Shown: positions 1-11,184, numbered from the stretch's first letter. The stretch: DNA of 64,000 nucleotides from Pictodentalium vernedei (GCA_031216915.1 CM062292.1:205179262-205243261), one strand, 5' to 3'. The notes: a model not told the origin generated them from the letters alone. Made by a program: numbers and translations.

Positions 1-1641
1 AGTGATAGTGATGTGAGTGCACATGCGCAGCGCGTGTTGTTGAGGTGATACATGATTCCGTCGTCCATTTTTGTATACTGGAGGCCGCCATCTTGGTTTC
101 TATGGTAGCACGTGGTTGCTATGTTACCCAATGGCCTACAACAGGACAGGGATATGTCCGGAAGGTGTGTTCCTTTGTACAGGAGTAATTTCCCGATTCG
201 TAGAATTACCACAAACAAACCGACAATCCCTCCAAATCACCAAAAACGACTTTATTTCCTACGGATTCCCCATTTTATCGGCCTAGCACGTAGTGCTATG
301 ATACCGAGGGGCACAGGCTGGTGAGTTCGATTGAATAGGAGTACTTTTCTGGCTTGGATTTTCCTCAAATCTTTAGATAAGTATTCTCTATACCGAAAGG
401 AGTCAACGAGCAGACTTTTTAGAGGATACTTATCAAAGGATACTATTACCTTTTTGGCCCAGCCTTCTGGGCCACCCATAGGTTCCTCAAATACCGAAAT
501 GAGTCGACGAGCAGTATGTCGAGTCACTCAATCGAGCAATTGTACGCGCGCATGCGCTCTAAACAATGCTGTTTCACAGCCACGTGATTGTACGATCATA
601 TTCATTTGGAATGATGATCTAGCACTGGAACATGCTCTTCCCCGGCATCTTGCAAGTTCCATCCCAAATGCGTATCAAGATCATCTCTGACACGGCGTAA
701 AATAATGTCAGTAAATAATATTACTACTGTCAAAAGTGTTCCATCTCGCAAACCGTTCTCATCATTCCTATCGATTACGAAGCAGGTTTGTGATGTGATT
801 TTCTTCTGGATAGGTCCCTGCGAAGCTTCAAGATTTCATTCGATTTCGAATCTTAAGTTGTTACTCGGTTCGATTCGAAATCGGCTGCCCGATTCGGTTT
901 CCTTCAAATCTTTTCACTGGAATTTCGCTTGGTATCAGTCACACAAAACGTATAGCTGTTTTTGAACAAAAATCCTAACTGGGTAAAATCCCAAAGACGA
1001 AGGCACATCTTGATGATGTGGTTGATATATGTTATCAATCAGGACTTCAAAACGCCTGTATTCGATTCGCGGTTCGAATCAATTTCGAATAATAGACTCG
1101 ATTCGAGTCGAAAATATGTAATTCGCAGGGTCCTAGAGCATGTTTTTCCTTTGCAAAGCCCGAAAAGGTCGGATTGGAAAAGTAATTTCGGGTTTTCGAG
1201 AATATTCACTGATGTGCAAGAGCATGTTTCAGTTCTGTACAAAACCAAGTATACCGCCCCAATGCAAGATGTCTAACCTTTAGCGACATATATTTGTCTA
1301 CAATCTGTGGTTGCCTGCAGACGAAGTGATAGACAATCAGGAAACGCAAATGTTTTCCAACGTCCTCAAGCGATGGCGAACGTCTTCCAAAAGAGAGGTG
1401 TACTGGGTTACTGTCTCCTCCTATCACACCTACTCAAACATACACATACCCCCATGCACATACTTTCAAACAGGCACTCAGTTTGAAGTATCTTATCTCA
1501 CAACTGTTTTTTTGCATTACTCCCCGAAACGTTATGCTGCATATCACTATTTAACTCTCGAAGTCTAGCGCCTACTTTGATAAACTTCATGTTTTCAGCC
1601 TGATGCTCTACTCGGATGTCTAGAGGATGTCCTCGAGATAA
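1..1641. other. No gene recognised; small internal repeats
   Basis: Several short ORFs lie here (up to 119 codons), but none shows a recognisable domain or exon-like boundary. The stretch from about 800 to 1130 is rich in TTCGA/TCGAA words. No promoter or RNA gene was recognised. Confidence 0.5.
375..514. repeat. Short inverted repeat with a partial direct repeat
   Basis: Imperfect inverted arms (TAGATAAGTATTCTCTA near 375 and its complement near 419-436) enclose the word TACCGAAAGGAGTCAACGAG. That word recurs with two changes at 492-514. It may be a remnant of a small foldback element. Confidence 0.45.
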
Positions 1642-1891
1642 TTAACCCTTTACCGAACATCAAAAGAAGAGGACACTTGCAAAACAAATTCTTGAATAAC
1701 TAATTTTTTCATATTTTGTCTCAAAAACATAAGTTATGACCCCTCTTTGGAACGAGCTCGACGAGCGCGTTCCAAAGAGGGGTCATAACCTATGTTTTGA
1801 GACAAAAAATGTAAAATATAATGAAAATTAATTGGCGATTTTTGTGAATAGCGCTTGCCGTGTTTGGCCGTTGTGTTTGGTAAAGGGTTAA
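1642..1891 (+). mobile_element. TTAA foldback MITE, family A (copy A1)
   Basis: TTAA lies at both ends, followed by CCCTTTACC and mirrored by GGTAAAGGGTTAA. Left arm: GACACTTGCAAAACAAATTC, then GTCTCAAAAACATAAG. The centre is a long palindrome around CTCTTTGGAACGAGCTC and its complement. Right arm: TTAATTGGCGATTTTTG and GGCCGTT. No ORF is present. TTAA target duplication with CCC-starting termini is the signature of piggyBac-type elements, so this is best read as a nonautonomous derivative. The stem pair here is CTCTTTGG/CCAAAGAG, differing from most copies but still base-paired. Confidence 0.85.
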
Positions 1892-2936
1892 TACATTATC
1901 CTAGCAGCCGTATCTTGTCATATAGTAGCTGCATATACGAATATCCACGACTTGACTTAAAAATCACTGCTAAAACTCTTAGACTTACAGGTACTGGTTT
2001 TGTAGAAATTCTAGCAAACTGACCAGGTCTTTTAGGGCAAACCCGTTTGTGTGAATCACCGAGGCATTTGGCTGATTTGCTATAAAGGAAGTGCTGCATA
2101 TTCAACAACCTTATAAAATAAACGTGCGCATTCGTTCGAACTTACCCGTATGTATCACCTTCAGAACTTGGCTGCAGGACCCAAAGCCTTCACACTAAAA
2201 GTGTTTGCCTGATTCAACGTTTATGCTGAAGGTGATCACATGCTTCTTGATGAAACGAATTGATGTAGGTTCAGCAAATATGATTTTGTCAACGGTGAAA
2301 CATCATTCAGATACGTATGCAATTAATTGTCAGCTCGGTGAATTGCACACTTCTCAAAGTAGTCAATAATGCTCAAAGCTATGTGTGTTTGACATTGAAG
2401 AAACGTGAAAGTCAGCTAACTGAGCAAAGTTATATGAATCTGATTATTCTATTACCTCAACATTTTATCTGAAAATGTTTAAAACACTTCTTGTCAAAAA
2501 CACTAAAAATAATTTTTTGAAACCGGAAATGTGATGGGACAAAACGTGTGACACAGACAGGATGTTGGGAAAGTAAACATATCTTAACCCTTGTCACCCC
2601 GGTACGCACAATGTGCTTGTTAAGAAAAATTGCAAGTGGATGAGCAGACGACACAATGAAAGATAAATCGGTAGTGATGATCAGTAACAATTAAATCCTA
2701 TAGTTCTGCAGAACTGTATGATTATATTTTTACTGAACCTCCCTGCATGTGCGGAATTGATTCATCCATTTTGCCACAGACAGTATTGTATGATCTGATA
2801 CCATTTATGGCGCCAGAGCTGGAAGGATTAACAGAAACCAGTAGTGTTCGGTTAGATTGCCTATGGCGAGTGCAGTTTTGAACGTCCCACTTTCCTGGTT
2901 CCGACCATTTAACAAGCTGGCTATTAAATGGAGTCC
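1892..2936. other. No feature recognised
   Basis: AT-rich sequence with only short ORFs that lack family resemblance. Confidence 0.5.
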
Positions 2937-2955
2937 TTTGTTTTTTTTTTTGTAG
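2937..2955 (+). promoter_or_regulatory. Candidate 3' splice site before the 3.0 kb ORF
   Basis: A polypyrimidine tract (CCTTTG followed by a run of T) ends in GTAG at 2952-2955, 45 bases before the ATG at 3001. This fits a vertebrate/invertebrate-type acceptor, but no matching donor was identified. Confidence 0.35.
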
Positions 2956-3000
2956 AACCATTCACACATCTGACTTCAGAGCGTGAACACCTTGCTAGAC

Positions 3001-3717
3001 ATGGAATTACCAGACAGACTTGTGAAAGCCATTTCAGCTCTGGGCGTCTCATGCCCTATTTCCTGGACTATCCAGGAAAAAGGCTTGGGCGTCCACCTGA
3101 ATCTGGAGTTCGAAATTGAAAAGAACACAACACCAACCTCTTCGGGGAGAGGTAGCACCTTTGGAGAGAGGATCCCCTCTCCCACTGGTCCTCATCCGAA
3201 GGGGCACGGAGTCCCTGATAAGAGCAACAACAAGAGAAAGAAGAAGAGTCCATCGACCAAGCGCAGGGACGCCCGGCGCTTGGAGGCCTTCCGGAATAGG
3301 AAGAAAGAGTTGAGTGAGGGGGTGGAGGCTCTGGAGGCAGCCGCCAGTTCCCCTCCTAGTCCCACTGGTACACCCAATCAACTGCCGGCTCCTGAGCCGG
3401 TTCAGTTGGATGAGGAACATCCAGCGGAGACTGAGGAAGAACTGGAAGCTGCTTTTTCACCGCCTCCCACCTCTCACTCCCCTCTTCCTTCACTACCGGA
3501 AAGCTCCGGAACGGATGAAGAAGAAGATGAACAGCCGCCAAATCCTATAGACCTCATCATCCAAAATGCACTAAAAGTATCCGCCAGAACAGAACAACTG
3601 ATAAAGGAATCTAGGGAATTAACAGGACGTACACCAACACCTCCACCAGCCTCATCACCATCACCATGCCAACCTCCACCTAAGAAAAAGAGCCGGAAAA
3701 AGCCCAGAAGGGGATAA
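3001..3717 (+). CDS. Basic, Pro/Glu-rich protein, probably transposon-encoded
   Basis: This 238-codon ORF is the longest coding-like ORF in the window. An in-frame ATG six codons upstream (2983) is possible; 3001 was preferred because MELPDRLV begins the folded-looking part. Residues 1-42 alternate hydrophobic and polar (SWTIQEKGLGVHLNLEFEIE), like a small alpha/beta domain. Residues 78-103 are strongly basic (KRKKKSPSTKRRDARRLEAF) and could bind nucleic acid or act as a nuclear signal. Residues 110-185 are Pro/Ser/Glu-rich and low in complexity. Residues 183-205 could form a helix, and the C-terminus is again basic (KKKSRKKPRRG). From memory, a SWxI/LxF domain followed by a KKKSPSxxRRD motif recurs in proteins of invertebrate retroelements. 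No reverse transcriptase follows downstream, and the function is unknown. Confidence 0.55.
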   Translation: MELPDRLVKAISALGVSCPISWTIQEKGLGVHLNLEFEIEKNTTPTSSGRGSTFGERIPSPTGPHPKGHGVPDKSNNKRKKKSPSTKRRDARRLEAFRNRKKELSEGVEALEAAASSPPSPTGTPNQLPAPEPVQLDEEHPAETEEELEAAFSPPPTSHSPLPSLPESSGTDEEEDEQPPNPIDLIIQNALKVSARTEQLIKESRELTGRTPTPPPASSPSPCQPPPKKKSRKKPRRG

Positions 3718-4582
3718 ACCTTCTCCCTCCTTCATTTTCCTCCTCTGCCACGCCTCGACATCACCAAAATTATGCAGTCAACGAGGGTCGAAAGAAGCTT
3801 GTCCCCCAAATCGTCCCTGCGCGCCTTCGGCGCGCCAAACCATTTCGTTCGCAACTTTTGTAGATATATTTCGGTCTCATGTGATCGTCATACTAAAAGA
3901 TTTATCCAACGACATCCGACCATTTGTGACAACAATGTGTGTGGAGTTCAGGTGAGACATTGTCTTCTCTTCTCCGCAATTGCCTCACTCATTCGTCAAC
4001 GCAAAGCGCAAAGCTGCTGCAGTTCTTTACCACTTCCTCTCTTTTCGGTAGAACTCGAATTTCTTTTGACAGAGAGAGATCCATATCTACACATTCACTT
4101 GGGATCAGTCCAATCGCCTATTTCAAAGAAAACAAGAAGTTATCATACCATGTTTAACACTAAAGCCCCCATTCCTTAATAAGCACTGTATATGTATGTA
4201 CACAGCTGCAGATGACTTGACAGTGTTTCTACATTATTGTTGGCTGTCTCTATAGGCAGCCAATGATAATATAAAACACTGTCAAGATTACTTCATCCTA
4301 CCGGTTGAGTTCCCAAAGAGGAATACACCTGGAGCAACTTTTTCAGAGCAATATAAAAGGGGTTGTTTGTGTCTGTATAGCGAATGAGGGTTTAATCACA
4401 ATACTGCTAGACTCATTGATGGATGTTGCTGGTACAGCTGGAGTCAATGTCTTCCATGCAAACCGTACTAAATTGTTATTGTGGCACAATTTACATCACA
4501 CTTTCATAAGTAGGTTTCGCAATTTGATGTAAAGAGCGTTACAAATATGAAGCATAGCTTCAAGACTCCAATGGCATCCTTT
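3718..4582. other. No gene; two hairpins
   Basis: A perfect 7-bp GC stem with a TTC loop lies at 3819-3835. A larger foldback lies at 4216-4286, with arms CTTGACAGTGTTT and AAACACTGTCAAG plus inner pairing around GGCTGTCTCTATAGGCAGCC. The second looks like a miniature foldback element of about 71 bp. ORFs here are short and unrecognised. Confidence 0.5.
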
Positions 4583-4611
4583 CCTGAGAGAGAGAGAGGG
4601 AGAGAGGGGGG

Positions 4612-4690
<79 letters not shown>

Positions 4691-4800
4691 AGGCGGGCGG
4701 GCGGGGCGGGACGGAGCAGGGCAGGACAGGGCAGGGCAGGGCAGGGCAGGACAGGCAGGCAGGCAGGCAGGCAGAGACAGAGAGAGGACGGGGACGGGGA
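4583..4800 (+). repeat. GGCA microsatellite grading into GGGCA/GGGAC minisatellite
   Basis: A short GA run (4586-4600) leads into about 20 perfect GGCA units (4610-4690). Then come interrupted GGGCA, GGGAC and GGCGG variants to about 4772, and finally GA/GGGAC-like sequence. The tetranucleotide keeps several frames open (ACLP or GRQA repeats); these ORFs are artefacts. Confidence 0.95.
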
Positions 4801-5712
4801 GAGCGCCATATTTGTCAAACCGTTGGCCTGCGAAAAACAATGTCAAATTGTCATATCTTAAAGGTATTATTTTTTTTTAAAAGCAGAAAAACGTTGTTCC
4901 GTCTTACAAATTTTATTTACTATGGAAGTCCATGAATTACTGCAGGAGTAGTGCATCAAATGACACAACTGACAATTTACTGAACCTGCCGACAAATACA
5001 CAATGGACTATGTCTTGGAATACGGCGGTTCTGTTCTGGTATAAATAGGGTTAAAATTATTAATATACGCCGGTATAGGAACACAGTCTACAAATCGCTT
5101 TCAAACATTTGTTATACATGTTTCTCATTGAATGTACCTTAGTGTCGCTTCTTTTTGCGAGATGAAATGAGTTTCAAAAAAATAAATGTCATTTACTTCA
5201 AAAATCATGCAACCAAAGGCTCTTTTTGTCGTTTATGATCATTTTATTATTATCAAGTGGATTGTGTCGTGTGTTGTTCACCAAATAACTGTGACAAAGT
5301 ATGTTTTATTAACAAAACATCACTCGAAATTTAGACAAAAACATCTTGGCCACGTAGTGCATTAAAATATGAAGGCTTCAAGAAAAACATTCTGAATTTT
5401 TCCTCTTTTTTACAAAGTCTTCATGTGTGCAAAACAACATATACAAAAATCGTATTTTTCAGCAGCACGAAGTGTATAACACGTATTGGAAGAAGATCAC
5501 AGAGCATGTTTCAACGCGGAATAACTGTGAAAGAAAAAAATATTTAGTTTATCCAGCAGAGTCGTCTAGTTCAATGAGAAAAATGCAAGTTTATTGCACG
5601 CGGCGTGAGATGCGTTCGATAATACAACAGGGCGGTTCCTTTAAACTAGGGTGGTCACTATAGAAAATATGTTTCGACATGTCACAATAATTTTAGATCG
5701 ATATCACAGCGC
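4801..5712. other. No feature recognised
   Basis: AT-rich sequence with no ORF of recognisable origin. Confidence 0.5.
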
Positions 5713-5932
5713 ATTTAGCCCTTTGAATGGTGATGGTATATTCCATGCCAGTTCAGAGTCATCAGCTGATAGAGTCTATTTTCGTTACTTGGGAAAGACC
5801 AATCAAGATTTCCAACGTGCAGCCCTAGGGCTGCACGTTAAAGATCTTGATTGGTCTACCACACAAATACACCGAGCAACTATCTATTTTTTTTAATTTA
5901 GAGCGTATCACGATCCTTTACCAAGGGGTTAA
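5713..5932 (+). mobile_element. TTAA foldback MITE, family C (copy C1)
   Basis: The left end reads TTAGCCCTTTGAATGG (TTAA with one change) and the right end is GGGGTTAA. The core is a hairpin, GACCAATCAAGATTTCC then AACGTGCAGCC, and its mirror. Family C shares TTAA ends with A and B but has CCCTTTGAAC termini. In the stem, CAAGAT pairs with ATCTTG, whereas other copies have CAATAT/ATATTG. Confidence 0.7.
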
Positions 5933-6168
5933 TTGTAATTGAAAAATCGCAGCCAATATAATAAAAATAATACTGTCTGGGGTTGGTACCAGCATTATCT
6001 CATTCGTTACTGCAAGAAAATCAAAGTTTTCACTCGCGGCTTTTCGGCTGCTCGTAAAAGCTAGTATTTACTTGCAGGCACTTATGTGATAATTCTAATG
6101 CCTACTCCAAACATTGGGCCTACCTTGTATATTTCTTAGTGGACGCTGATTGATAGTGTACACATATG

Positions 6169-6312
6169 TTAACCGCCTGAAACTGATGGTATCTCCCCAG
6201 CAATTGGGAGAGTCGATAATCATTATTTCGGGATAGACCAATTCATATTTTCGACGCGAAGCCCTGGGGCTGCAGGTTGAAAATATTATAATAATATCGC
6301 GGGCTCAGAGCA
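6169..6312 (+). mobile_element. Family C MITE, partial (C2)
   Basis: Begins at TTAACCGCCTGAAACTGATGG, followed by the family C words GGTATC, CAATTGGGAGAGTC and GACCAATTCATATTTTCGAC, then the GGGCTGCAGGTTGAAAATAT arm. The right end is degraded and was not placed. Confidence 0.55.
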
Positions 6313-6841
6313 GAAAGGTGTTATCTGCAAAATGTTGACTGTTTTACATTTTTGGCGTAATATTAACAAAGAGTGTCTGAAGTTTCATATACCAAACGCT
6401 GATAATTAATTTTGGCTCAGTTAATCCCTTAAATATAAAATGTGAGAACGTGTTCTCTGCTGTTTGCTCAATTAATTTGGGCAAAAAGGAGCTATCAGCA
6501 GAGGTGTAGAGCAAAAAGTATAACTATGTGACATATAGCCCCTTTTTGTTCTAATGAATTAACTTAGAGTTGTCTGTCAATAGAGATAAAAAGTGCAATT
6601 TTACGTAGAGGTGTAGTATGCCAATGTTTGTACAATAAAAAATCTGATAAAAAAAACACATTTACACATCAACAGAACGGTAGGCCAGTCATTATAAATG
6701 GTGAAAGCAGGAAAACAGGAAGTATTTGTGCAATTTGTGTTCTGACAGCAATACAGAATGAAAGACGATATAGAACAATATTTTTTGAAATCTGATGTGA
6801 GTATTGTATGACACTGTAAACATGAACTCCGTAATTCCTGT

Positions 6842-6957
6842 CTGTGTGTGTGGGGGGGGGGGGGTGCATGTGTGGGGTGGGGTGGGATGAAGGAGTGCAT
6901 GTGTGAGTGTGTGAGAGTGTGTCGGTGTGTGTCTGTGAGGGTATGTGTGTGTGTTGA
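6842..6957 (+). repeat. GT-rich microsatellite with a G run
   Basis: Alternating TG, a G12 run near 6852-6863, and variant GTGAG/GTCGGTG units. It abuts the pseudogene and probably replaced part of its 5' coding sequence. Confidence 0.9.
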
Positions 6958-6961
6958 TAAG

Positions 6962-7777
6962 GGAACATGCTGTATCTGGGACGAAATAATTGGAGGTCGT
7001 GGCTCCTGTGACATTGGTACCTGTTTGTTACGACATATTAATTCTGTAGCTTCGAAAAATCCCCATCTCCAAAAATTAACTTTCTACTCCGACGCATGTG
7101 GTGGACAAAACAGAAACCAGTTTGTTTCTGCTGCTCTTTTGTTTTCATTGGAAACATGATAACATCCAAAGCATCCATCACAAATGTTTTTGAGAACGGA
7201 CATTCAGAAAACGAGTGTGACTCAATCCATCCAGCAGCTGAACATGCAAAAAAGAAACACAAATATCTACCATCCATCTCAATGGGGCACAATTGTCCCC
7301 ATTGCACGACAGAAAAAAACATATGTTGTCATACCACTGAACTACACGCATTTCTTTGATTTAATATCATTAAGAAAATCCCACTTCCAAAATAGGAAAG
7401 TGGCAGTGAATGGCCACGGAGTCAATTGGCTGAAAGTAAAGCTGATTAAAGTATCAAAATTAAATCAAGATAGTATTTTTATGAATTACACCTTTGATGA
7501 GAAGCAATTCATGCAGATTAAAGTTCGACCTGCCTCTATGCGTAGCGTCAAACAGAAACAACCTATTGCGTCTTTTGAGCCATCAAAACTTTATTCCAGC
7601 AGGCTTCCCATTTCACAAGAGAAGAAAAAAAACTTGCTATCCATGTGCAAGTCAGGCCTCATTCCAAGCAGCTTCCAGAGATACTACGAATGGTTAACTA
7701 CGAGTAAGAATACGAAAGACAAACTCCCGGAGCCTGATCTGGAGGGGGAAGATCTAGATACTGATATTAAAATTTAG
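6962..7777 (+). pseudogene. Transposase-like pseudogene (YSDACGGQNRN type)
   Basis: The first segment (6962-7159) contains IWDEIIGGRGSCDIGTCLLR and then LTFYSDACGGQNRN, followed by a stop. The frame then shifts: FENGHSENECDSIHPAAEH is read in another frame at about 7175-7245, and IYHPSQWGTIV onward returns to the first frame to a stop at 7775-7777. At least two frameshifts and a 5' truncation at the GT repeat make it non-functional. The SDxCGGQN-type motif is known, from memory, in a widespread invertebrate family of transposase-like proteins (possibly annotated as DUF7869), in which the Asp may be catalytic. Family naming is an inference. The C-terminal part ends in an acidic tail. Confidence 0.65.
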
Positions 7778-8014
7778 TTAGCAAACTAAATTATGTGTCT
7801 GTGGACCTGCATATTTTGTACATTTTCATAATACTTTAGACTGATTTTGAATATTAAGATTCTTAGGAATTATGAACTATAAATATATTCATTGGAATTA
7901 GTAGCAGGTTTGTGCTCAGGTTAATTTTGTTTTAGCTTGTAGCCCCTTTCAAATCGTTGATTCCCTTGGTGAAATGAGTTAATTCCTTGAGCAAAAAGGA
8001 GCTATGTGTCACAT

Positions 8015-8815
8015 GGCATATTTTCCTGTGCGGTTTAAATGGCAGACTTCAAACCAAAAAGAAGCTATCTGTTTTTATTTACATTTTCTCGGAGGATAAT
8101 GGACAAAGGTGCCCTAACCTTTTTCATTATCAACATAATGCTGTATACTACAAGTTGAAAAGGTAACATTTTTATAAATAGCAATGCTATATATATACTT
8201 AAAGATTCCAATCTTAAAATTTGATTTACTCTAAAGTTAGAAAAATGCACAAAGCACCTTGCTCTGCGCCCTCAATCTTGCCCCCCCCCCCCCCCCCCCC
8301 CACACACACACACTCATTCATTCAGTAGCCATTCTACGTAATGAAATTATAACCTGCCATGTTCCTGGAACAGAAAAGGGATCACGGATTAAAATGGTTA
8401 AGGTTATATAACAGGGACGCTACAGAAAAGGCACTTCAAATTGAATAATGTTGTGAAACAACTTCAAGCATATTGCAGCGTTTTATTTTGGGTTTCATAT
8501 CAGAATTTAAAAACATAAGTCGGAGCCTCAAAATAATGCTTTATCGTATTCTTATACCTTTCAAAAATTCGAAAGAACACGTTTCGGTTCGTATGTCGCC
8601 CACTTTCGAGTTCAACGGCCGTTCCCATGTACTAGATGTGTTCTTGAAAATCTGGGACAACTTCAGGCTTAAATGGTTTTGAAGCTATTGGGCTCCTTTT
8701 GAAGTTCTAATAAGTAGGAGGTAGCAGATTTTAAATTATCGCTGAAATCCGCACCTAGAAGTTTATCTGCAGACATGTATTCGCTCGGGTTCTATGCCAT
8801 ACACACTTCATTTCA
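8015..8815. other. No gene; poly-C/CA tract at 8281-8313
   Basis: C21 followed by (CA)n. Elsewhere only short unrecognised ORFs are present. Confidence 0.6.
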
Positions 8816-10150
8816 ATCAACCCTGACTTATCTCATGAAAATCGACTTTTGACAAAGTTATCTCCTCTGATATTATTAGACGGGTGAGGAAGGCCCAATT
8901 AAGAAGCATGTAATTATTGAGAAAACGTCCATGACATCAGTAGAAATCAGGCAAGTTTCCTTTTCTTGTTTTTAATAAACGAATACAACAGATAGCTCCA
9001 CTTTGGCCACTTGTTTAGCGAATGTAATTTGCAAGTTTTATTTTTCCCAGGAAAACATTAGTAAATCTTATCTCCTACACTATAATATTGATGAAAAAGG
9101 ATAGAGTTTGTATTATATGTCACGATGTGCACACTGTTGATATAATGAATAGAAAAAAGGTTGCGAAAAATTAAAAGATGGTGAAAGCGTCGTTTTCTTA
9201 TTTTTATATAGAATATACCCATAGTAGCTTGGTGTACCAAATGTTCACCACGAGTGGTGAAGTGGTGTTAACCGCGAGCCTTTGGCGGTCGGTTAACACC
9301 ACTTCACCACAAGTGGTGAACATTTGGTACACCAAGCTACTTTGGGTATACTTTATTTATACCATGAACGCCAGGTTATGAAGAGTCGCTATCATTTTTT
9401 CTCGATTTTACTGAACAGCAGACGAACATACGTGCGAATCTGTTTTCGTTTACATGAACATCGGTGGGCGGAACTTCTGCTGTCAATGTTATCGTCAAAA
9501 CGAAACGGAAAAAGAAACTGAGCCTTTTTCGTTTTAATAACATAATAACATACTATTTCGAATTTTGGATGCTTTATTGACATGAGACAGGGTATGTTTG
9601 TTAATTTTTGGTGTCTTTTGGGGTAAACTCATTTAAAAACGTAATAAATAATTGCCACTTTCATTTCACTTTTCGTGAGACGAAGTGCGATAAATTTAGT
9701 CAAGTTCGCATTCAGGTCGACGTCATCAAACGTCAACTTGGCTGTAGTTCCACTGTAGGTGTGAATTTTAACTACTGAAATCCCTTTGCTGTCGTGTTCA
9801 CCACGGTTGGTGTGCAAAGATAAAATTTATGTCATAGGCTTTTCATATATAATAGAATAGGTAATCATGGTATAAAAATGGGTTTTCAACAGCGACTAAT
9901 ATCAAACGTTCAAACTCATTAGGGGAAAAATTGTAAAAAGCCAGCTTCTGCCTTTTATCCTTATCTACAAGAAAATGCTCGAGGTTTGTGAACTGATGCG
10001 CACATTGATGATACAACTTCGCTAACGTTTCGAAATTTCAATTTGTATATGAAATTCCCATACCACTAGTGTTACATGTAGAATAACTTTAGAAAATTAA
10101 GGGGAGCTATCTATCCCGTAAATCTCTTTGACGAATATTGTCAGCCATGG
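8816..10150 (+). repeat. Dispersed repeat K, copy 1, split by an insertion
   Basis: The flanks 8816-9205 and 9881-10150 match 35385-36170 in order and orientation. Shared words include CCAATTAAGAAGCATG, TGTTTAGCGAATGTAATTTG, TGATACAACTTCGCTAA and GGAGCTA. In the 35-kb copy the two halves are contiguous, so the middle (9206-9880) was added later. The nature of K is unknown and no coding capacity was seen. Confidence 0.7.
9206..9880 (+). mobile_element. Repeat L (~670 bp) inserted in repeat K
   Basis: Nearly the whole segment recurs in reverse orientation at 49239-49911. It contains a strong foldback (9208-9365) with arms AGCTTGGTGTACCAAATG and TTCACCACGAGTGGTGAAG, followed by about 510 bp of unique sequence ending in GTAATCATGGTATAAAAATG. 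The empty site at 35.88 kb marks the left boundary near TTTTTATA, and TA/TATA is the likely target. No ORF of note was found. Either this is one element with an end-located hairpin, or a foldback adjoining a second repeat. Confidence 0.65.
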
Positions 10151-10409
10151 TATAATATGCCCGTGTTATTCAGAGATTAGCAGGACCAGAGTATCACAGA
10201 GTTTTGCCTAAACTAGCTTAGCATTGCTAGTATATAGCCTTAAGTATAAGAAACAGATAAATGAGTAACCTGAAGGTAAGAGCTTTGTCTTTGCAGGTAA
10301 TATGTTACTCTTTGATCCACTGTTGGAAAGATGAGCCCTTCCTAACAGTGTGCCACTTAGCAGCATTGTAAAAGGGAGTCTCCAAAAATGAACTTGGATA
10401 TCCCTAGCT

Positions 10410-10527
10410 CATCGCGTCATCGCACTCGTTCCCATGATATGGTTTTGTTAAAAGTTTTTGAAAAATTTGAAAAAACAATAAGCAAAATAATAAATTTTGA
10501 TATTCTGTGCGTTGGGTAAAGGGTTAA
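10410..10527 (-). mobile_element. Half copy of MITE family B (B8)
   Basis: From CATGATATGGTTTTGTT to the terminus GTTGGGTAAAGGGTTAA. The other arm is missing and the break lies close to the palindrome centre (CACTCGTTCC). Confidence 0.75.
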
Positions 10528-10699
10528 GTTCGTGTATTTTAAAATGACCCTTTATCTGTAAAGGATAACTTCCGAGTCTATCAAAATCAAAACTGTCTTG
10601 GTACTTAGCGAAAAAACTATCATAGAGTCGTGTTCACAACACGTTGATAACTAAGTATTGCTGTTCACCGAGATAATCACAATTCAGACTGGAGACGTA

Positions 10700-10938
10700 T
10701 TAACCCTTTGAACTCTAGTGGTATCTTCCATGCCAGATCAATGGCAGCAATTGGAAGAGTCCATATTCATTAATTGGGTTAGTGCAATCAATATTTTCAA
10801 CGTGCAGCCTCGGGTCTCTACGTTGAGAATATTGATTGGTCTACCCAACACATTTACTGAACAGCCATCCTATTTAATGACGTTATGACGTATGATGCTC
10901 CTGGCCGGAAAAGCGGCCGCTATGGTTCAAAGAGTTAA
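10700..10938 (+). mobile_element. Family C MITE (C3)
   Basis: Full-length copy with TTAA at both ends: TTAACCCTTTGAACTC at the left and GGTTCAAAGAGTTAA at the right. Includes CAATGGCAGCAATTGGAAGA and the ATATTTTCAACGTGCAGCC hairpin. Confidence 0.8.
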
Positions 10939-11184
10939 AATGTTGCTTCATTTGAACTTTCGGAAATATTTTATTTACAAAAAACTGATATGGTTTTGTT
11001 TTCGGGTACTGTCATTTTGAGCAAACTTCGAAACGGCAATATTGCACAACTTCTACCATACCTTAACATTAATGCACGACCATCAAATAGCATTGTTATT
11101 ATTAGCCTCAAAAAGACTCTGTCCCACCCTGGCCTAGCAACACCAATACTGTTCGTCATGTTTGTTTACTATTTTTATTTGTAG

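Larger units (their letters stand above)
6524..8014 (+). mobile_element. Decayed DNA transposon with ~40-bp inverted repeats
   Basis: The left repeat at 6524-6564 contains CTATGTGACATATAGCC and TTTTTGTTCTAATGAATTAACT. The right repeat at 7977-8014 contains AGTTAATTCCTTGAGC and AAAAAGGAGCTATGTGTCAC, its inverse with a few differences. They flank the transposase-like pseudogene at 6962-7777, making a unit of about 1.5 kb. A further inverted copy of the motif lies just outside on the left (6470-6500, GGGCAAAAAGGAGCTATC). No clear target duplication was found. Confidence 0.55.

Noticed and set aside
1735..1800. CRISPR-like or terminator-like repeated palindromes
   Set aside because: Copies are dispersed over 58 kb and bounded by TTAA, with no spacer array and no cas genes. 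The context is a eukaryotic nuclear genome, so MITE is the better explanation.
3819..3835. GC-rich hairpin as a transcription terminator
   Set aside because: Stem of only 7 bp, no following T tract, and such terminators do not apply to a metazoan nuclear gene.
4496..4861. Long ORFs on both strands with ACLP or GRQA repeats
   Set aside because: They are the direct product of the GGCA tetranucleotide array, which is open in several frames.
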